64,000 nucleotides of DNA from Streptomyces griseoviridis (GCF_005222485.1 NZ_CP029078.1:682001-746000); one strand, 5' to 3'; positions 18,938 through 28,620 are shown, counted from the stretch's first letter. Notes: generated by a model not told the origin, from the sequence alone. A program made the numbers and translations.

Positions 18938-19663
18938 TCAGCCGACCGCCACCGCCTCCCTCTCCTCCGTCAGGTGTTCGGGGGCGCGGGCCGCAAGGAA
19001 CGCCGTCGTGCGGCGCAGCCGGAAGCCGAGGGACTCGTAGAGGCGGATGGCGCCCGTGTTGGCCGCGCCGGTGTGCAGGAACGGGGTCTCGCCGCGTTCC
19101 TTGATGCCGTGCGCGACCGCGCGGATCAGCCGGGTGGCGAGCCCCTCGCCGCGGTGGGCGGGGTCGGTGCAGACGGCGCTGATCTCCGTCCAGCCCGGCG
19201 GGTGCAGCCGCTCCCCCGCCATGGCGACGAGGGCGCCCTCGCGGCGGACGCCCAGGTAGGTGCCGAGTTCGACGGTGCGGGGCAGGAAGGGGCCCGGCTG
19301 GGTGCGGGCGACCAGGTCGAGCATCTCGGGCACGTCGGCGGGGCCGAGCCTGACGGCCTCCGGCTCGGGCGCGGTGACCAGGCCGTCGTCGACGAGCTGG
19401 ACGCCGTCGAGGTGGAAGACGATCTCCCAGTCGGGCGGTACCCGGCCGTTGAAGCCGAGCAGCGGGACCTCGGCGCCCGGTCCCGTGAGCGCGGCGAGGT
19501 CGGCCCAGTCGTCGGCGTCGGGTTCGTCGGGCAGGGCGATCCACGGGGTGACGTCGACGGGGTAGCGCAGGATGCGCCGGTGCCGTTCGGCGAAGTGGGC
19601 GTGCGGTCCCGTCAGCGAGGTGAGGGCGGGGTTGTCGAGGACGTGCGCTGCCTCGGCGCTCAT
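18938..19663 (-). CDS. GNAT family N-acetyltransferase
   Basis: A 241-residue protein whose C-terminal half is a GNAT (FR47-like) acetyltransferase. The acetyl-CoA loop is visible as HRGEGLATRLIRAVAHGI, followed by LHTGAANTGAIRLYESLGFRL. The N-terminal 120 residues look like a degenerate second GNAT-type or substrate domain. The acceptor is unknown. Its ATG overlaps the stop codon of the upstream oxidoreductase (ATGA), so the two are translationally coupled. Confidence 0.9.
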   Translation of the reverse strand: MSAEAAHVLDNPALTSLTGPHAHFAERHRRILRYPVDVTPWIALPDEPDADDWADLAALTGPGAEVPLLGFNGRVPPDWEIVFHLDGVQLVDDGLVTAPEPEAVRLGPADVPEMLDLVARTQPGPFLPRTVELGTYLGVRREGALVAMAGERLHPPGWTEISAVCTDPAHRGEGLATRLIRAVAHGIKERGETPFLHTGAANTGAIRLYESLGFRLRRTTAFLAARAPEHLTEEREAVAVG

Positions 19664-20574
19664 CCGGCGACCTCGATGACGATCTTGCCGCGGGCGTGGC
19701 CTTCCTCGACGGTGCGCAGCGCCTCGTCGGCCCGTTCCAGCGGGAAGGTGTCCGTGACGTGCGGGTCGAGGTCGCCGCTGACCACGAGGGCGGCGACGGC
19801 GGCCAGTTGCGCCGAGGTGCGGTCGCGCACCACCCGCGCGCCGCCGAGCCGCTCGACCTCCGCGGGCGGGGCGCCGGCCGTGACCAGCCGGGTCCTGTCG
19901 GTGAGGAGGGTCGCCGCCTCGGCGAGGACGTCGCCGCCGACGAGGTCGTAGACGCCGTCCACGGTGCCGGGCACCCGGGTGGTCCAGCCGTCGCCCGAGG
20001 GGACGTGGGTGGCGCCGAGGGACTCCACGAGGTCCCGCTTGCCCTCGCTGGCGAGGCCGAGCACCCGCAGTCCGAAGGACCGCGCGATCTGCACGGCGGC
20101 CACCCCGACGCCGCCGCCCGCGCCGGTCACCAGCAGGGTGTCGCCGGGCGAGAGGCCGATCTGGCGGACGCCGTCGTAGGCGGTGACGCCCGCGACCGGG
20201 AGGGTCGCGGCGTCGGTGAAGGAGAGCCCGTCGGGCTTGGCGGCGATCAGGTCGGTCGACAGGAGCGCGTAGGTGGAGTAGCCGCCTTCGACGGGCCGGC
20301 CGAACACGGCGTCGCCGACGGCGGGCTCGGTCACGCCCTCGCCCGTCTCCTCGACGACGCCGGAGACCTCGTTGCCGAAGACGGCGGGGAAGACGCCCTC
20401 GCCGGTCTCGCCGGGGCGCCGGTAGCCGGTGCGCTGCTTCCAGTCGACGGGGTTCACGCCCGCGGCGCGCACCGCCACCAGTACCTGGCCCGGCCCCGGA
20501 ACGGGCCGCTCCACCTCCACCAGGGCCTCGGTCTCCGGTCCGCCGTAGCGGGTGAACACATACGCCTCGGGCAT
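19660..20574 (-). CDS. zinc-independent NADPH:quinone oxidoreductase (MDR family)
   Basis: A 304-residue medium-chain reductase of the quinone-oxidoreductase branch. It has the GroES-like N-terminal domain (VLVAVRAAGVNPVDWKQRTG), the nucleotide motif GDTLLVTGAGGGVGVAAVQIA near residue 150 and no zinc-ligand pattern. It probably reduces quinones or enones with NADPH. ATG at 20574 follows GGAGAG. It is the first gene of a two-gene unit with the GNAT gene and is divergent from the molybdopterin enzyme at 20788. Confidence 0.93.
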   Translation of the reverse strand: MPEAYVFTRYGGPETEALVEVERPVPGPGQVLVAVRAAGVNPVDWKQRTGYRRPGETGEGVFPAVFGNEVSGVVEETGEGVTEPAVGDAVFGRPVEGGYSTYALLSTDLIAAKPDGLSFTDAATLPVAGVTAYDGVRQIGLSPGDTLLVTGAGGGVGVAAVQIARSFGLRVLGLASEGKRDLVESLGATHVPSGDGWTTRVPGTVDGVYDLVGGDVLAEAATLLTDRTRLVTAGAPPAEVERLGGARVVRDRTSAQLAAVAALVVSGDLDPHVTDTFPLERADEALRTVEEGHARGKIVIEVAG

Positions 20575-20787
20575 GGCTGCCACTCTCCTTCGCTTCCGCC
20601 CGGTATCCGGTGGTACGGGCACCGGCCCGGTCCTCCTCCGGGAAGGAAGATCGACGCGCGGCTATTCCCGGGCTCCGGGACTGTTCACGCCGCCTTAACG
20701 ATCGGTGGCCCTCCCCGGGCGGGAGCACACCTGACGTGCACGTACCGTTGAAACGTCATCGATCGTCCCGACCTTCCGTGGGAACCC

Positions 20788-21385
<598 letters not shown>

Positions 21386-21393
<8 letters not shown>

Positions 21394-22141
21394 GACGAGC
21401 ACGCCGCGCACCCGGTTCGCGGTGCCGGGACGGATCGCGGTCAGCAACCGGGCTGCCGCGCGGTGGCAGACCGCGACCCTCACCGAGATCCGGCGCGAGA
21501 CGCCGCGCGCGGCCAGTTTCCGGTTCGCGGTGCCCGCCTGGGCGGGGCATCTGCCCGGCCAGCACCTGATGCTGCGGCTGACCGCGCCGGACGGGTACAC
21601 GGCCCAGCGGCACTACTCGATCTCCTCCGCGCCCGACGACTCCGGGCACCTGGAGCTGACCTTGGACCATGTCGACGGCGGTGAGGTGTCGGGCTGGTTC
21701 CACACCCGGGCGCGGCCCGGCGACGAGGTGGCGGTGCGGGGGCCGCTGAGCGGCTTCTTCGCCTGGCCGGGCGACCGGCCCGCGCTGCTGGTCGGGGCGG
21801 GTTCCGGGGTCGTCCCGCTGATGTCGATGGTGCGGCTGCACCGGGCGCGTGGGCTCACGGTGCCGCTGCGGCTGCTGGTGTCGGCGCGCAGCCCCGAGGA
21901 GCTGATCTACGCCCGCGAGTACGGCGCCGAGACCCTGCCGGTCTTCACGCGCGAGGCGCCGCCCGGGGTGCCGGTGGGGCGGCTGGCCGCCGCGCACCTG
22001 GCGCCGGTGCTGGCCGAGCGGCCCGCGGGCGGCTGGGAGGCGTACGTGTGCGGCTCGAACGCCTTCGCCGAGCACGCGTCGCGGCTGCTGGTGGCGGCCG
22101 GGCAGCCGGTGGACCGGATCCGGATCGAGCGCTTCGGCTGA
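21386..22141 (+). CDS. ferredoxin reductase-type flavoprotein, partner of the molybdenum enzyme
   Basis: A 251-residue FNR-family reductase. The FAD motif RHYSISSAP (RxYS), the phosphate/NAD motif GAGSGVVPLMSMVR and the C-terminal CGSNAFAEHASRLL are present. It lacks a C-terminal 2Fe-2S domain. It shares 8 bp with the preceding molybdopterin enzyme, which strongly suggests that it moves electrons between NAD(P)H and that enzyme. GTG at 21386 is read within the upstream gene's last codons. Confidence 0.93.
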
Positions 22142-22289
22142 CGGTCCCAGGACCGGCCGGGAGCCGCCGCGCCGCGCCGGGGTGCGCCGGGCGGGGGGTG
22201 TGCGGACTCGCACGTCCGGTCCGTGCGGAGCGACAATGGGACCCGGACACGGAACGCCCCTCCGGCATCGCTGAGGCGAGGAGGTCGGC

Positions 22290-22874
22290 ATGCGGACCCG
22301 GGTGCGCGGCTGGCGCTGGCGGCAGAACCCGCTGCGGCGCCACTCGGACGTCGTCGAGGCTTGGACGGCGCTCCTGGTGGCGGTGCTGCTGTGTCTGGGG
22401 GCGCCGCTCGCCGGTGTGATGGCCGGCTGGTGGGCGCACGACTACGCGTACACGGTCGCGGCGGCCCAGCGGGCCCGGCTGCACGAGGTGCGCGCCGAGG
22501 TCGTCGGCCTGGACGCGGCCACCCAGCCCGGGGTGGGCGCCGGGGACGGCAGCGCCTACCGGGCGACGGTCCGCTGGACGGAACCGCACTCCGGGCGGCA
22601 CACCACCACCGCGCCCGTCCCGCCGCAGTCACGGCAGGGCTCGGTGGTGGAGATCTGGCTCGACTCCCGGGGCCGGGCGGTGCCCGCGCCACCGGGTGAC
22701 ACGGCGGTCTGGCAGCACGCCGTGACGATGGGCGCCTGCGCGGCGGGCGGCACGGCCGGCGCGGTCCTGCTCGGCAACGCCGTGGTGCGCCGCACGGCGA
22801 CCCGGCACCGGATGGCCGAGTGGGAGCGGGACTGGGCGAGGACCGAACCGGAATGGCGGCCGCGACGGCTGTGA
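22290..22874 (+). CDS. Rv1733c-family membrane protein
   Basis: A 194-residue protein with two transmembrane helices (about residues 25-47 and 145-168) and an extracytoplasmic loop between them. The N-terminal WRWRQNPLRRHSDVVEAW motif is characteristic of the actinobacterial Rv1733c family, and WLDSRGRAVPAPP is the usual loop motif. Function is not known for this family; the Mycobacterium member is linked to dormancy. ATG at 22290 follows GAGGAGG. Confidence 0.87.
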   Translation: MRTRVRGWRWRQNPLRRHSDVVEAWTALLVAVLLCLGAPLAGVMAGWWAHDYAYTVAAAQRARLHEVRAEVVGLDAATQPGVGAGDGSAYRATVRWTEPHSGRHTTTAPVPPQSRQGSVVEIWLDSRGRAVPAPPGDTAVWQHAVTMGACAAGGTAGAVLLGNAVVRRTATRHRMAEWERDWARTEPEWRPRRL

Positions 22875-22959
22875 GGTGGGCCGGAAGCCCTGGTAAGCGG
22901 CCGGACCGCCCACGTACGGTGTGATCATCCGCACGGTCCCTTCACAAAGGCGGTCCCCG

Positions 22960-23928
22960 ATGGCCCTGTTCGATCTGCCCGTCGACGAACTGCGCGCGTA
23001 CCGCAGCGAGTCCACCGAGCCCGACGACTTCGACGCGTTCTGGGCGACGACCCTCGACGAGACCCGCGCGCACGACCTGGACGCCCGCTTCGAACCGGTC
23101 GACACCGGGCTCACCACCGTGGACGTGTACGACGTGACGTTCAGCGGGTTCGGCGGGCACCAGGTGAAGGGCTGGCTGACGCTGCCCGCGGGCACCGACC
23201 GGCCGCTGCCGCTGGTGGTGGAGTTCGTCGGGTACGGCGGCGGGCGCGGACTGCCCCACGAGCATCTGCTGTGGGCGTCCACGGGCCGGGCGCACTTCCT
23301 GATGGACACCAGGGGCCAGGGCAGTGCCTGGGGCGCGGGCGGCGGCACCGCCGACCCGGTGGGCGGAGCGCCCTCGTACCCGGGGTTCATGACGCGCGGC
23401 CTGGACGCGCCGGAGAACTACTACTACCGCCGGGTGTTCACGGACGGCGTGCGCGCGGTCGAGGCGGCCCGCTCGCACCCGCTGACGGACGCGTCCCGCA
23501 CGGTGGTGCTGGGCGCCAGCCAGGGCGGCGGCATCACGCTCGCCGTCGGCGGTCTGGTGCCCGACCTGGTGGCGGTCGCCCCCGATGTGCCGTTCCTGTG
23601 CGACTTCCCGCGCGCCACCGTCCTGACGGACCGTCACCCGTACCGCGAGATCGGCCTGTTCCTCAAGACGCACCGGGGCCGTACCGGCGACGCGCTGCGC
23701 ACCCTCTCCTACTTCGACGGGGTGCACTTCGCGGCCCGCGGCACGGCACCGGCGCTGTTCTCCACCGCTCTCGAGGACCAGACCTGCCCGCCCTCCACGG
23801 TCTACGCGGCCTTCAACGCCTGGAACCACGAGGACAAGGCGATCGAGGTGTACGACTTCAACGACCACGAGGGCGGCGGCCCGTTCCAGGAGGCCGCGAA
23901 GGTCCGCTGGCTGGGCGCGTACGCCTGA
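22960..23928 (+). CDS. CE7-type acetylxylan esterase / cephalosporin C deacetylase
   Basis: A 322-residue alpha/beta hydrolase of carbohydrate esterase family 7. Typical N-terminal LFDLPVDELRAYRSESTEPDDFDAFW is cut here to its core; the oxyanion region EFVGYGGGRGLPHEH, the nucleophile elbow LGASQGGGITLA, and the C-terminal Asp (ALEDQTCPP) and His (DHEGGG) complete the triad. It removes acetyl groups from xylo-oligosaccharides or cephalosporin C and is cytosolic (no signal). ATG at 22960 follows AAAGGCGG. Confidence 0.92.
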   Translation: MALFDLPVDELRAYRSESTEPDDFDAFWATTLDETRAHDLDARFEPVDTGLTTVDVYDVTFSGFGGHQVKGWLTLPAGTDRPLPLVVEFVGYGGGRGLPHEHLLWASTGRAHFLMDTRGQGSAWGAGGGTADPVGGAPSYPGFMTRGLDAPENYYYRRVFTDGVRAVEAARSHPLTDASRTVVLGASQGGGITLAVGGLVPDLVAVAPDVPFLCDFPRATVLTDRHPYREIGLFLKTHRGRTGDALRTLSYFDGVHFAARGTAPALFSTALEDQTCPPSTVYAAFNAWNHEDKAIEVYDFNDHEGGGPFQEAAKVRWLGAYA

Positions 23929-24010
23929 CGAGGCCCGGGGCGCGGCGGGATGCGGCGGGCGGGCCGGGGCGGGGCGGGCCTGGGCGGGACCGCCAGGTGT
24001 GGGTGGTCGT

Positions 24011-24066
24011 GGGTCAGTTGCCGGGGGTCAGGCGCCGGGTGTCGGGGGTCAGGTGCCGGGTGATCC
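24011..24066. repeat. short direct repeats GGGTCAGNNGCCGGG
   Basis: Three copies of a 15-bp word (gggtcagttgccggg, gggtcaggcgccggg, gggtcaggtgccggg) lie within 56 bp in the gap between the esterase and the GntR gene. The surrounding 220-bp gap is otherwise GC-rich and featureless until an AT-richer promoter stretch at about 24119-24148. Confidence 0.7.
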
Positions 24067-24194
24067 TTCGGCCGCGCGGTGCGGTTTCGGCCGAACCGAG
24101 CGGCCGCCCTTCCCTGGCTGTTTAGACCAATGTTAGATCTGGTGGCGCAATGAGCCCGCACGGCTACCCCCTGTCACCGATCAGGAGGCGCGGC

Positions 24195-24938
24195 ATGGCC
24201 CGCACCACCCCGCACGACCAACCATCCCCCACGGAAAGGCCGTTGTACTGGCGCGTCGCCGGCGAACTCCTCGACGAGCTGCGCGAAGGCGCCGCCGTTC
24301 CGGGCCAACGACTGCCGAGCGAAAGGCGATTGGCCCGGCACTACGGCGTCAGCAGGGAGACCGTGAGGCAGGCCCTCGAAGTGCTGCGCCGGGACGGGCG
24401 GGTCGTCACCGACCGGCGCGGCACCCAGGTCACGCTGCCCGGGGCCGCGGGCCGGGCCCCGTCCGCGATCACCTTCCCGGTGGGGTCGAGGAGCGTCGAG
24501 CCGGGGGCCGCCGACCGGGCCACGGTCACCTGGGAGACCCCGCCGCCCGAGCATGCCGAAGCGCTCGGACTGGCCCCGCACCGGCCGACGTTGGTGCACC
24601 GGTACGCGTCGGCGGGGGCCGACGGCAGCGACCGGCGGTCCGCTCTGACATCGTTTTCCCCGATCGCGCTCTCCGAGGTCGCGGAGCTGGCCCGCTACCG
24701 GGACCGCGCCGACGGCACCGCCCCGGCCCAACTCCGGCTGGCCTACGACTGGATGCGCAAGGCGGGTCTGACCCTGCACCACCGGGACTCCATCACCCGG
24801 CTCGCGGACACCCCGTCGGTCCGGGTGACCCGGCGCGTGCACGACCAGTACGCGCGCCCGCTGGAGATCACCGATCTGCTGGTGGACGCCCGACAGGACG
24901 TGCTGGTCTACGAGTTCACGCTGCCGGCGGCAGGCTGA
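24195..24938 (+). CDS. GntR/HutC family regulator with UTRA domain
   Basis: A 247-residue GntR protein of the HutC subfamily. The winged HTH spans about residues 15-85 (RVAGELLDELREGAAVPGQR, LARHYGVSRETVRQALEVLR), and the UTRA ligand domain follows (about 100-245). ATG at 24195 has AGGAGG six bases upstream. The promoter carries TTAGACCAATG and TTAGATCTGG as neighbouring direct repeats. Targets and ligand are not evident from neighbours; its last 23 bp overlap the convergent methyltransferase gene. Confidence 0.92.
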   Translation: MARTTPHDQPSPTERPLYWRVAGELLDELREGAAVPGQRLPSERRLARHYGVSRETVRQALEVLRRDGRVVTDRRGTQVTLPGAAGRAPSAITFPVGSRSVEPGAADRATVTWETPPPEHAEALGLAPHRPTLVHRYASAGADGSDRRSALTSFSPIALSEVAELARYRDRADGTAPAQLRLAYDWMRKAGLTLHHRDSITRLADTPSVRVTRRVHDQYARPLEITDLLVDARQDVLVYEFTLPAAG

Positions 24939-25686
24939 CCCGCGCCCTGCGCGCCGTCACCAGGCAGGCCCGGGGGCTGCCGTCCGCGCGTTCGCCGAAC
25001 TCGGCGAGCGGGCGCCGCTCCACCACGAAACCGGCCCGCCGCAGCTCCCGGCCGACCTCGCCGAGCCGGAAGGCCCGGTAGTACATCACGAACGGCGGGC
25101 GCCGGACGGCGTTGCGCACGCGCATGCAGGCGTCGAAGCCGAGCAGCGCCCAGTACAGCGGGGAGGTCGGCCGGGGCGGGGCGAGGACGGGGAAGGCGAA
25201 GGTGCCGCCCGGCCGCAGCACGGAGTGCACCTGGGTGAAGAGGCCGGGCAGTTCGGCGGGCAGGAAGTGGCCGAACGCCCCGAAGCTCACGACCAGGTCG
25301 AAGGCGCCGGGGCGGAACGGGAGGCGGCGCGCGTCGGCGCGGACTAAGGAGGCGTGCGGGGCGGCGCGGCGGGCCACGTCCAGCATGCCGGTGCTGAAGT
25401 CGACGCCGGTGGCCCTCCCCCGGCACACCGCGTCGAGCACCGGCAGCCCCGCGCCGGTGCCGCAGCACAGGTCGAGTCCATCGCCGTAGGGGCCGGTCCG
25501 CCGCAGGGCCGCGGCGACCGCGTCGAGGACGGAGTCCGGGGTGCGGAACGGCGTGTGGTCGAACTTCGGGGCGAGCAGGTCGTACCCGCGCTCGACGGAG
25601 GACAGCGCCTGGACGGCGAGTTCACGCAGGCTGGGGCCTTCGGGGCTGAACACCTGCCCGAGCTTAGGGCCTGCCGTCCGGATCAC
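24916..25686 (-). CDS. class I SAM-dependent methyltransferase with a TTA codon
   Basis: A 256-residue methyltransferase: SAM motif GLDLCCGTGAGLPVLDAV (about 70-87), ATGVDFSTGMLDVAR, and LVVSFGAFGHFLPAEL with VLRPGGTFAFPV, as in UbiE/type-11 methyltransferases. Leu114 is encoded by TTA (minus strand 25345-25347), rare in such genomes and read by the developmentally controlled bldA tRNA. GTG at 25686 is used here; GTG at 25653 is an alternative, and neither has a strong ribosome site. It is divergent from the NTF2-like gene; an AT-rich near-palindrome lies between. Substrate unknown. Confidence 0.86.
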   Translation of the reverse strand: MIRTAGPKLGQVFSPEGPSLRELAVQALSSVERGYDLLAPKFDHTPFRTPDSVLDAVAAALRRTGPYGDGLDLCCGTGAGLPVLDAVCRGRATGVDFSTGMLDVARRAAPHASLVRADARRLPFRPGAFDLVVSFGAFGHFLPAELPGLFTQVHSVLRPGGTFAFPVLAPPRPTSPLYWALLGFDACMRVRNAVRRPPFVMYYRAFRLGEVGRELRRAGFVVERRPLAEFGERADGSPRACLVTARRARVSLPPAA

Positions 25687-25763
25687 GCGCCGGAACCCGG
25701 GACCGGGAGCGGCGGAGGGACGCGTGGACAGTGCGCGCCGGCCTGGATATGCTCATCCGCACC

Positions 25764-25781
25764 TAGTCAATTAGTTCACTA
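25764..25781. promoter_or_regulatory. AT-rich near-palindrome in a divergent promoter
   Basis: TAGTCAATTAGTTCACTA pairs in seven of nine positions and lies midway between the methyltransferase (start 25686) and the NTF2-like gene (start 25870). It is among the least GC-rich 18 bases of the window. It fits an operator for a HxlR, MarR or TetR-type protein, but no regulator gene is adjacent. Confidence 0.4.
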
Positions 25782-25869
25782 TCACTGTCACCGCGGCGGC
25801 ACGCGGTGCTCTCCCTTGTGGTCGAGTCGGCTGCCGCCGCCCCCGCTCCTCTCCCCGTGAGGTGATCAG

Positions 25870-26271
25870 ATGCGCGCGTTCCGTGAGGCGGTCGAGGCCG
25901 GTGATCTCGATGCCGTCGAGGCGCTGCTGGCCGAGGACGTCGTCTTCACCAGTCCCGTCGCGTTCAAGCCGTACCCGGGCAAGGCGATCACCGCGGCGAT
26001 CCTGCGCGCGGTCACCCGGATCTTCGAGGACTTCCGGTACGAGCGTGAGCTGGCCGGCGCGGACGGCCGTGATCACGCGCTGGTGTTCAGGACCCGGGTC
26101 GGCGGGCGTGAGCTGACCGGCTGCGACTTCATCCATCTCGACGAGAACGGTCTGATCGACGAACTCACCGTGATGGTGCGGCCGTTGTCGGCGGCGCAGG
26201 CGCTGTCCGAGGCGATGGGCGCGCAGTTCGACCGGATCGTCGAGGAGGCGGAGCGGAGCGGCACGCGGTGA
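25870..26271 (+). CDS. NTF2-like (SnoaL-type) protein
   Basis: A 133-residue cone-shaped NTF2-like fold: FREAVEAGDLDAVEALLAED, VFTSPVAFKPYPGKAI, and the closing VRPLSAAQAL helix match the nuclear-transport-factor-2/SnoaL superfamily. Members include isomerases, cyclases and simple ligand-binding proteins; no catalytic Asp/His set can be chosen with confidence. ATG at 25870 follows GTGAGG. Confidence 0.86.
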   Translation: MRAFREAVEAGDLDAVEALLAEDVVFTSPVAFKPYPGKAITAAILRAVTRIFEDFRYERELAGADGRDHALVFRTRVGGRELTGCDFIHLDENGLIDELTVMVRPLSAAQALSEAMGAQFDRIVEEAERSGTR

Positions 26272-26366
26272 ACCGCGGGGCGGAACCCGGGACATGGCTC
26301 AGCGATGGTCCGACCTGTTCGGGGAGCGTCGGGACAGCGGTGGACGGCGCCGCCCCGGGGTGGGTG

Positions 26367-27413
26367 TCAGATCGCGTGGACGAGTTCGATCGCGCGGCCG
26401 AGGGTGGCGAGCCGCTCCTCCAGGGTCCGGCCCGCCGGGTAGAGCCGCACGGTGTCGACGCCCGCGTCCCGCCACACCCCGAGCCTCGCCCGGACCATCG
26501 GTTCGGTGCCGATCAGGGTGGTGGCCAGGACCATGTCGTCGGTGACGAGCCCGGCCGCGCCGTCCCGGTCCCCGGCCTGCCAGCGGGTGCGCACCTCGGC
26601 GGCGACCTCGGCCCAGCCCTGCCGGCTGTAGGCGCGGTGGTAGAAGTTGGTGGAGGCCGAGCCCATGCCGCCCAGGCTGAAGGCGAGTTCCTTCTTGCGT
26701 CCGGCGACCATCGCGGCGAGGGCGTCCTCGTCGGGGGCGAAGGCGACCTCGGCGCCCTGGCAGACGTCGAGGTCGGCGCGGGTGCGTCCGGCGCGGGCGA
26801 GGCCCTCGTCGAGCGGGGCGAAGTAGGCGTCGGCGGCGCCCTCGGGCACGAAGCTGGTGCCGAGCCAGCCGTCGGCGATCTCGGCGGTCAGCCGCAGCAT
26901 GGCGGGCGAGAGGGCGGCGAGGTGGATCGGCAGCGGGTGCTCGGCGCGCAGGGAAAGCCGCATCGGGACGGCCTCACCGCCGGGCAGTGGAATGGTGAAC
27001 TCCTGCCCCGTGTAGGCGAGTTTGCCGCCCGCGACGACCTGTCTGACGATCTCCACGGTCTCCCGCATCCGGGCCAGCGGCCGGGCGAAGGGGACGCCGT
27101 GCAGCCCCTCGATCACCTGCGGTCCCGAGGCGCCGAGGCCGAGCAGGAACCGTCCGCCGGAGAGGTTGGAGAGGGTGATCGCGGTCTGGGCGACGGCCAC
27201 CGGGGTGCGGGTGGCGAGTTGCATGATCCCGGAGCCCAGCAGCATGCGGTCGGTGCGGGCCGCGTAGTAGCCGAGGGCGGAGGGCGCGTCGGAGCCCCAT
27301 GCCTCGGCGACCCAGCAGACGTCGAGGCCGAGGCGTTCGGCCTCGGTGACGAACTCGGCCTGCTCGGACCAGTGTTCGCCGCCGGACGCCTCGACGGTGG
27401 TGGCGGCGCGCAT
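26367..27413 (-). CDS. LLM-class F420-dependent oxidoreductase
   Basis: A 348-residue luciferase-like monooxygenase-fold oxidoreductase. The signatures SEQAEFVTEAERLGLDVCWV, LATRTPVAVAQTAITLSNLS and GRFLLGLGASGPQVIEGLHG are those of the F420-dependent branch common in actinomycetes. It probably transfers hydride between F420 and an unknown substrate. Its ATG overlaps the TGA of the upstream SRPBCC gene (TGATG), so the two are coupled; the SRPBCC protein may bind the same substrate. Confidence 0.92.
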   Translation of the reverse strand: MRAATTVEASGGEHWSEQAEFVTEAERLGLDVCWVAEAWGSDAPSALGYYAARTDRMLLGSGIMQLATRTPVAVAQTAITLSNLSGGRFLLGLGASGPQVIEGLHGVPFARPLARMRETVEIVRQVVAGGKLAYTGQEFTIPLPGGEAVPMRLSLRAEHPLPIHLAALSPAMLRLTAEIADGWLGTSFVPEGAADAYFAPLDEGLARAGRTRADLDVCQGAEVAFAPDEDALAAMVAGRKKELAFSLGGMGSASTNFYHRAYSRQGWAEVAAEVRTRWQAGDRDGAAGLVTDDMVLATTLIGTEPMVRARLGVWRDAGVDTVRLYPAGRTLEERLATLGRAIELVHAI

Positions 27414-27973
27414 CAGTTCCGCTCCGCCAGGCGCTTGATGCGGTCGAGGGTGGCCGTCATGTTCCGTTCGAACTCGCGCAGCCGGACGAAGACGATCTTC
27501 TGCTCCTTCTCCGGCATCCGCTCGATGGCCCGGCTCAGTCCTGAGCTGCCGGGGCCCATCCGCACCCACTCGGTCAGTTCGGTGCCGCCGCGTTCGGCCC
27601 GGAGTCCGAAGCGCCAGAGCGCGGTCGGTTCGGCGACGTCCTGCACCGCCCAGGCGAAGGCACGCGCGGGCGCGCACTCGACGACGTAGGAGGTGGTGGA
27701 CCACTCGCCGAGCGCGTCATGGCGGCTGCGGCCCAGGAAGCGGGCGCCGAGCGCGGGCTTCGTGGCGCCGTCGAGCCATTCGGCGGAGCGGAGTTCGTCG
27801 CTCAGCTCCGGCATCAGCGCGATGTCGCTGACCAGCGGCCAGACGCGTTCGGGCGGGGCGTCGATCCAGGTCCGCACCTCGACCGTGGGTCCGTCGGCGT
27901 AGCGTGCGCCCGTCCACTCCACAGCGGTCGGCCTCCTCGCCTTTAGCGGGTCTGACCTCCAGAGTTGCTTCAT
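27413..27973 (-). CDS. SRPBCC (START/Bet v1-like) protein
   Basis: A 186-residue helix-grip protein. The polyketide-cyclase/SRPBCC pattern is visible: VEVRTWIDAPPERVWPLVSDI, ELRSAEWLDG, GARFLGRSR, and a long C-terminal helix (FVRLREFERNMTATLDRIKR). Members bind hydrophobic ligands or act as cyclases/aromatases. It is coupled to the LLM oxidoreductase downstream, so a joint role in modifying a small hydrophobic molecule is plausible. ATG at 27973 follows AGGGTGAG. Confidence 0.88.
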   Translation of the reverse strand: MKQLWRSDPLKARRPTAVEWTGARYADGPTVEVRTWIDAPPERVWPLVSDIALMPELSDELRSAEWLDGATKPALGARFLGRSRHDALGEWSTTSYVVECAPARAFAWAVQDVAEPTALWRFGLRAERGGTELTEWVRMGPGSSGLSRAIERMPEKEQKIVFVRLREFERNMTATLDRIKRLAERN

Positions 27974-28119
27974 AGGACTCACCCTGTCAAGGGAACGCGC
28001 CCAGCCCTGCGGAACCGGCCGGGCCGAATCGGCGGGATCAGGACGTGCCGGCCCGGTGGGACGACGACGCGCCTTTCGGCGGAATCGGCTCCGAGCGGCC
28101 TCCTCGTCGGGCGGCGGGA

Positions 28120-28620
28120 TCAGTCGACGCCGAACCGGCGCCGCACCTCGGGGCGTTCGCGCAGCCGATCGGGGAAGCCGGGGCCCATCCGCATCGCGGT
28201 GTCGTCGGCGCGCAGCGGCTCGCGGCAGGCGGCGCAGACCACCTCGGCCTCGGTGTCGTGGCCGCAGCGGTCGTGGCGCAGGACGACCGGGGCGCCCTCC
28301 TCGCCGGCGAGCCACCGGTCGCCCCAGCGGGTCAGCGCGGCCAGCACCGGGAAGAAGTCGCGGCCCTTCTCCGTCAACACGTATTCGTGGCGCGGGGGTT
28401 CGTCCTCGTAGCGGCGGGTGTCGAGCAGCCCGGCCTCCACCAGTCTGCGCAGCCGGTCGGCGAGGGTGTTGCGGGAGATGCCCAGTTCCCGCTGGAACGC
28501 GTCGAAGCGGCGGACTCCGTAGAAGGCCTCGCGCAGCACCAGGGGCGTCCACGCGTCGCCCAGCAGATCCACGGTCCTGGCGATCGAGCAGGGCCAGTGC
28601 GAGAAGGACGTACGTCTCAT
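28120..28620 (-). CDS. HxlR family transcriptional regulator
   Basis: A 166-residue winged-helix regulator of the HxlR type: WPCSIARTVDLLGDAWTPLV, FDAFQRELGISRNTLADRLR and YVLTEKGRDFFPVLAALTRW are the family signature. An unusual C-terminal extension contains HDRCGHDTEAEVVCAACRE, with a C-x(12)-C-x2-C arrangement that could bind a metal or sense thiols. It lies upstream on the same strand as the SRPBCC/LLM pair (146-bp gap) and is divergent from the chitinase. Confidence 0.91.
   Translation of the reverse strand: MRRTSFSHWPCSIARTVDLLGDAWTPLVLREAFYGVRRFDAFQRELGISRNTLADRLRRLVEAGLLDTRRYEDEPPRHEYVLTEKGRDFFPVLAALTRWGDRWLAGEEGAPVVLRHDRCGHDTEAEVVCAACREPLRADDTAMRMGPGFPDRLRERPEVRRRFGVD

Noticed and set aside
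22146..22159. CGGTCC-CA-GGACCG as terminator after the ferredoxin reductase
   Set aside because: A two-base loop cannot close, and there is no extension of the stem.
24119..24148. DasR-like site before the GntR/HutC gene
   Set aside because: The reverse strand has TGGTCTAAACAG, which matches the dre core at only nine of twelve positions and has no second arm.
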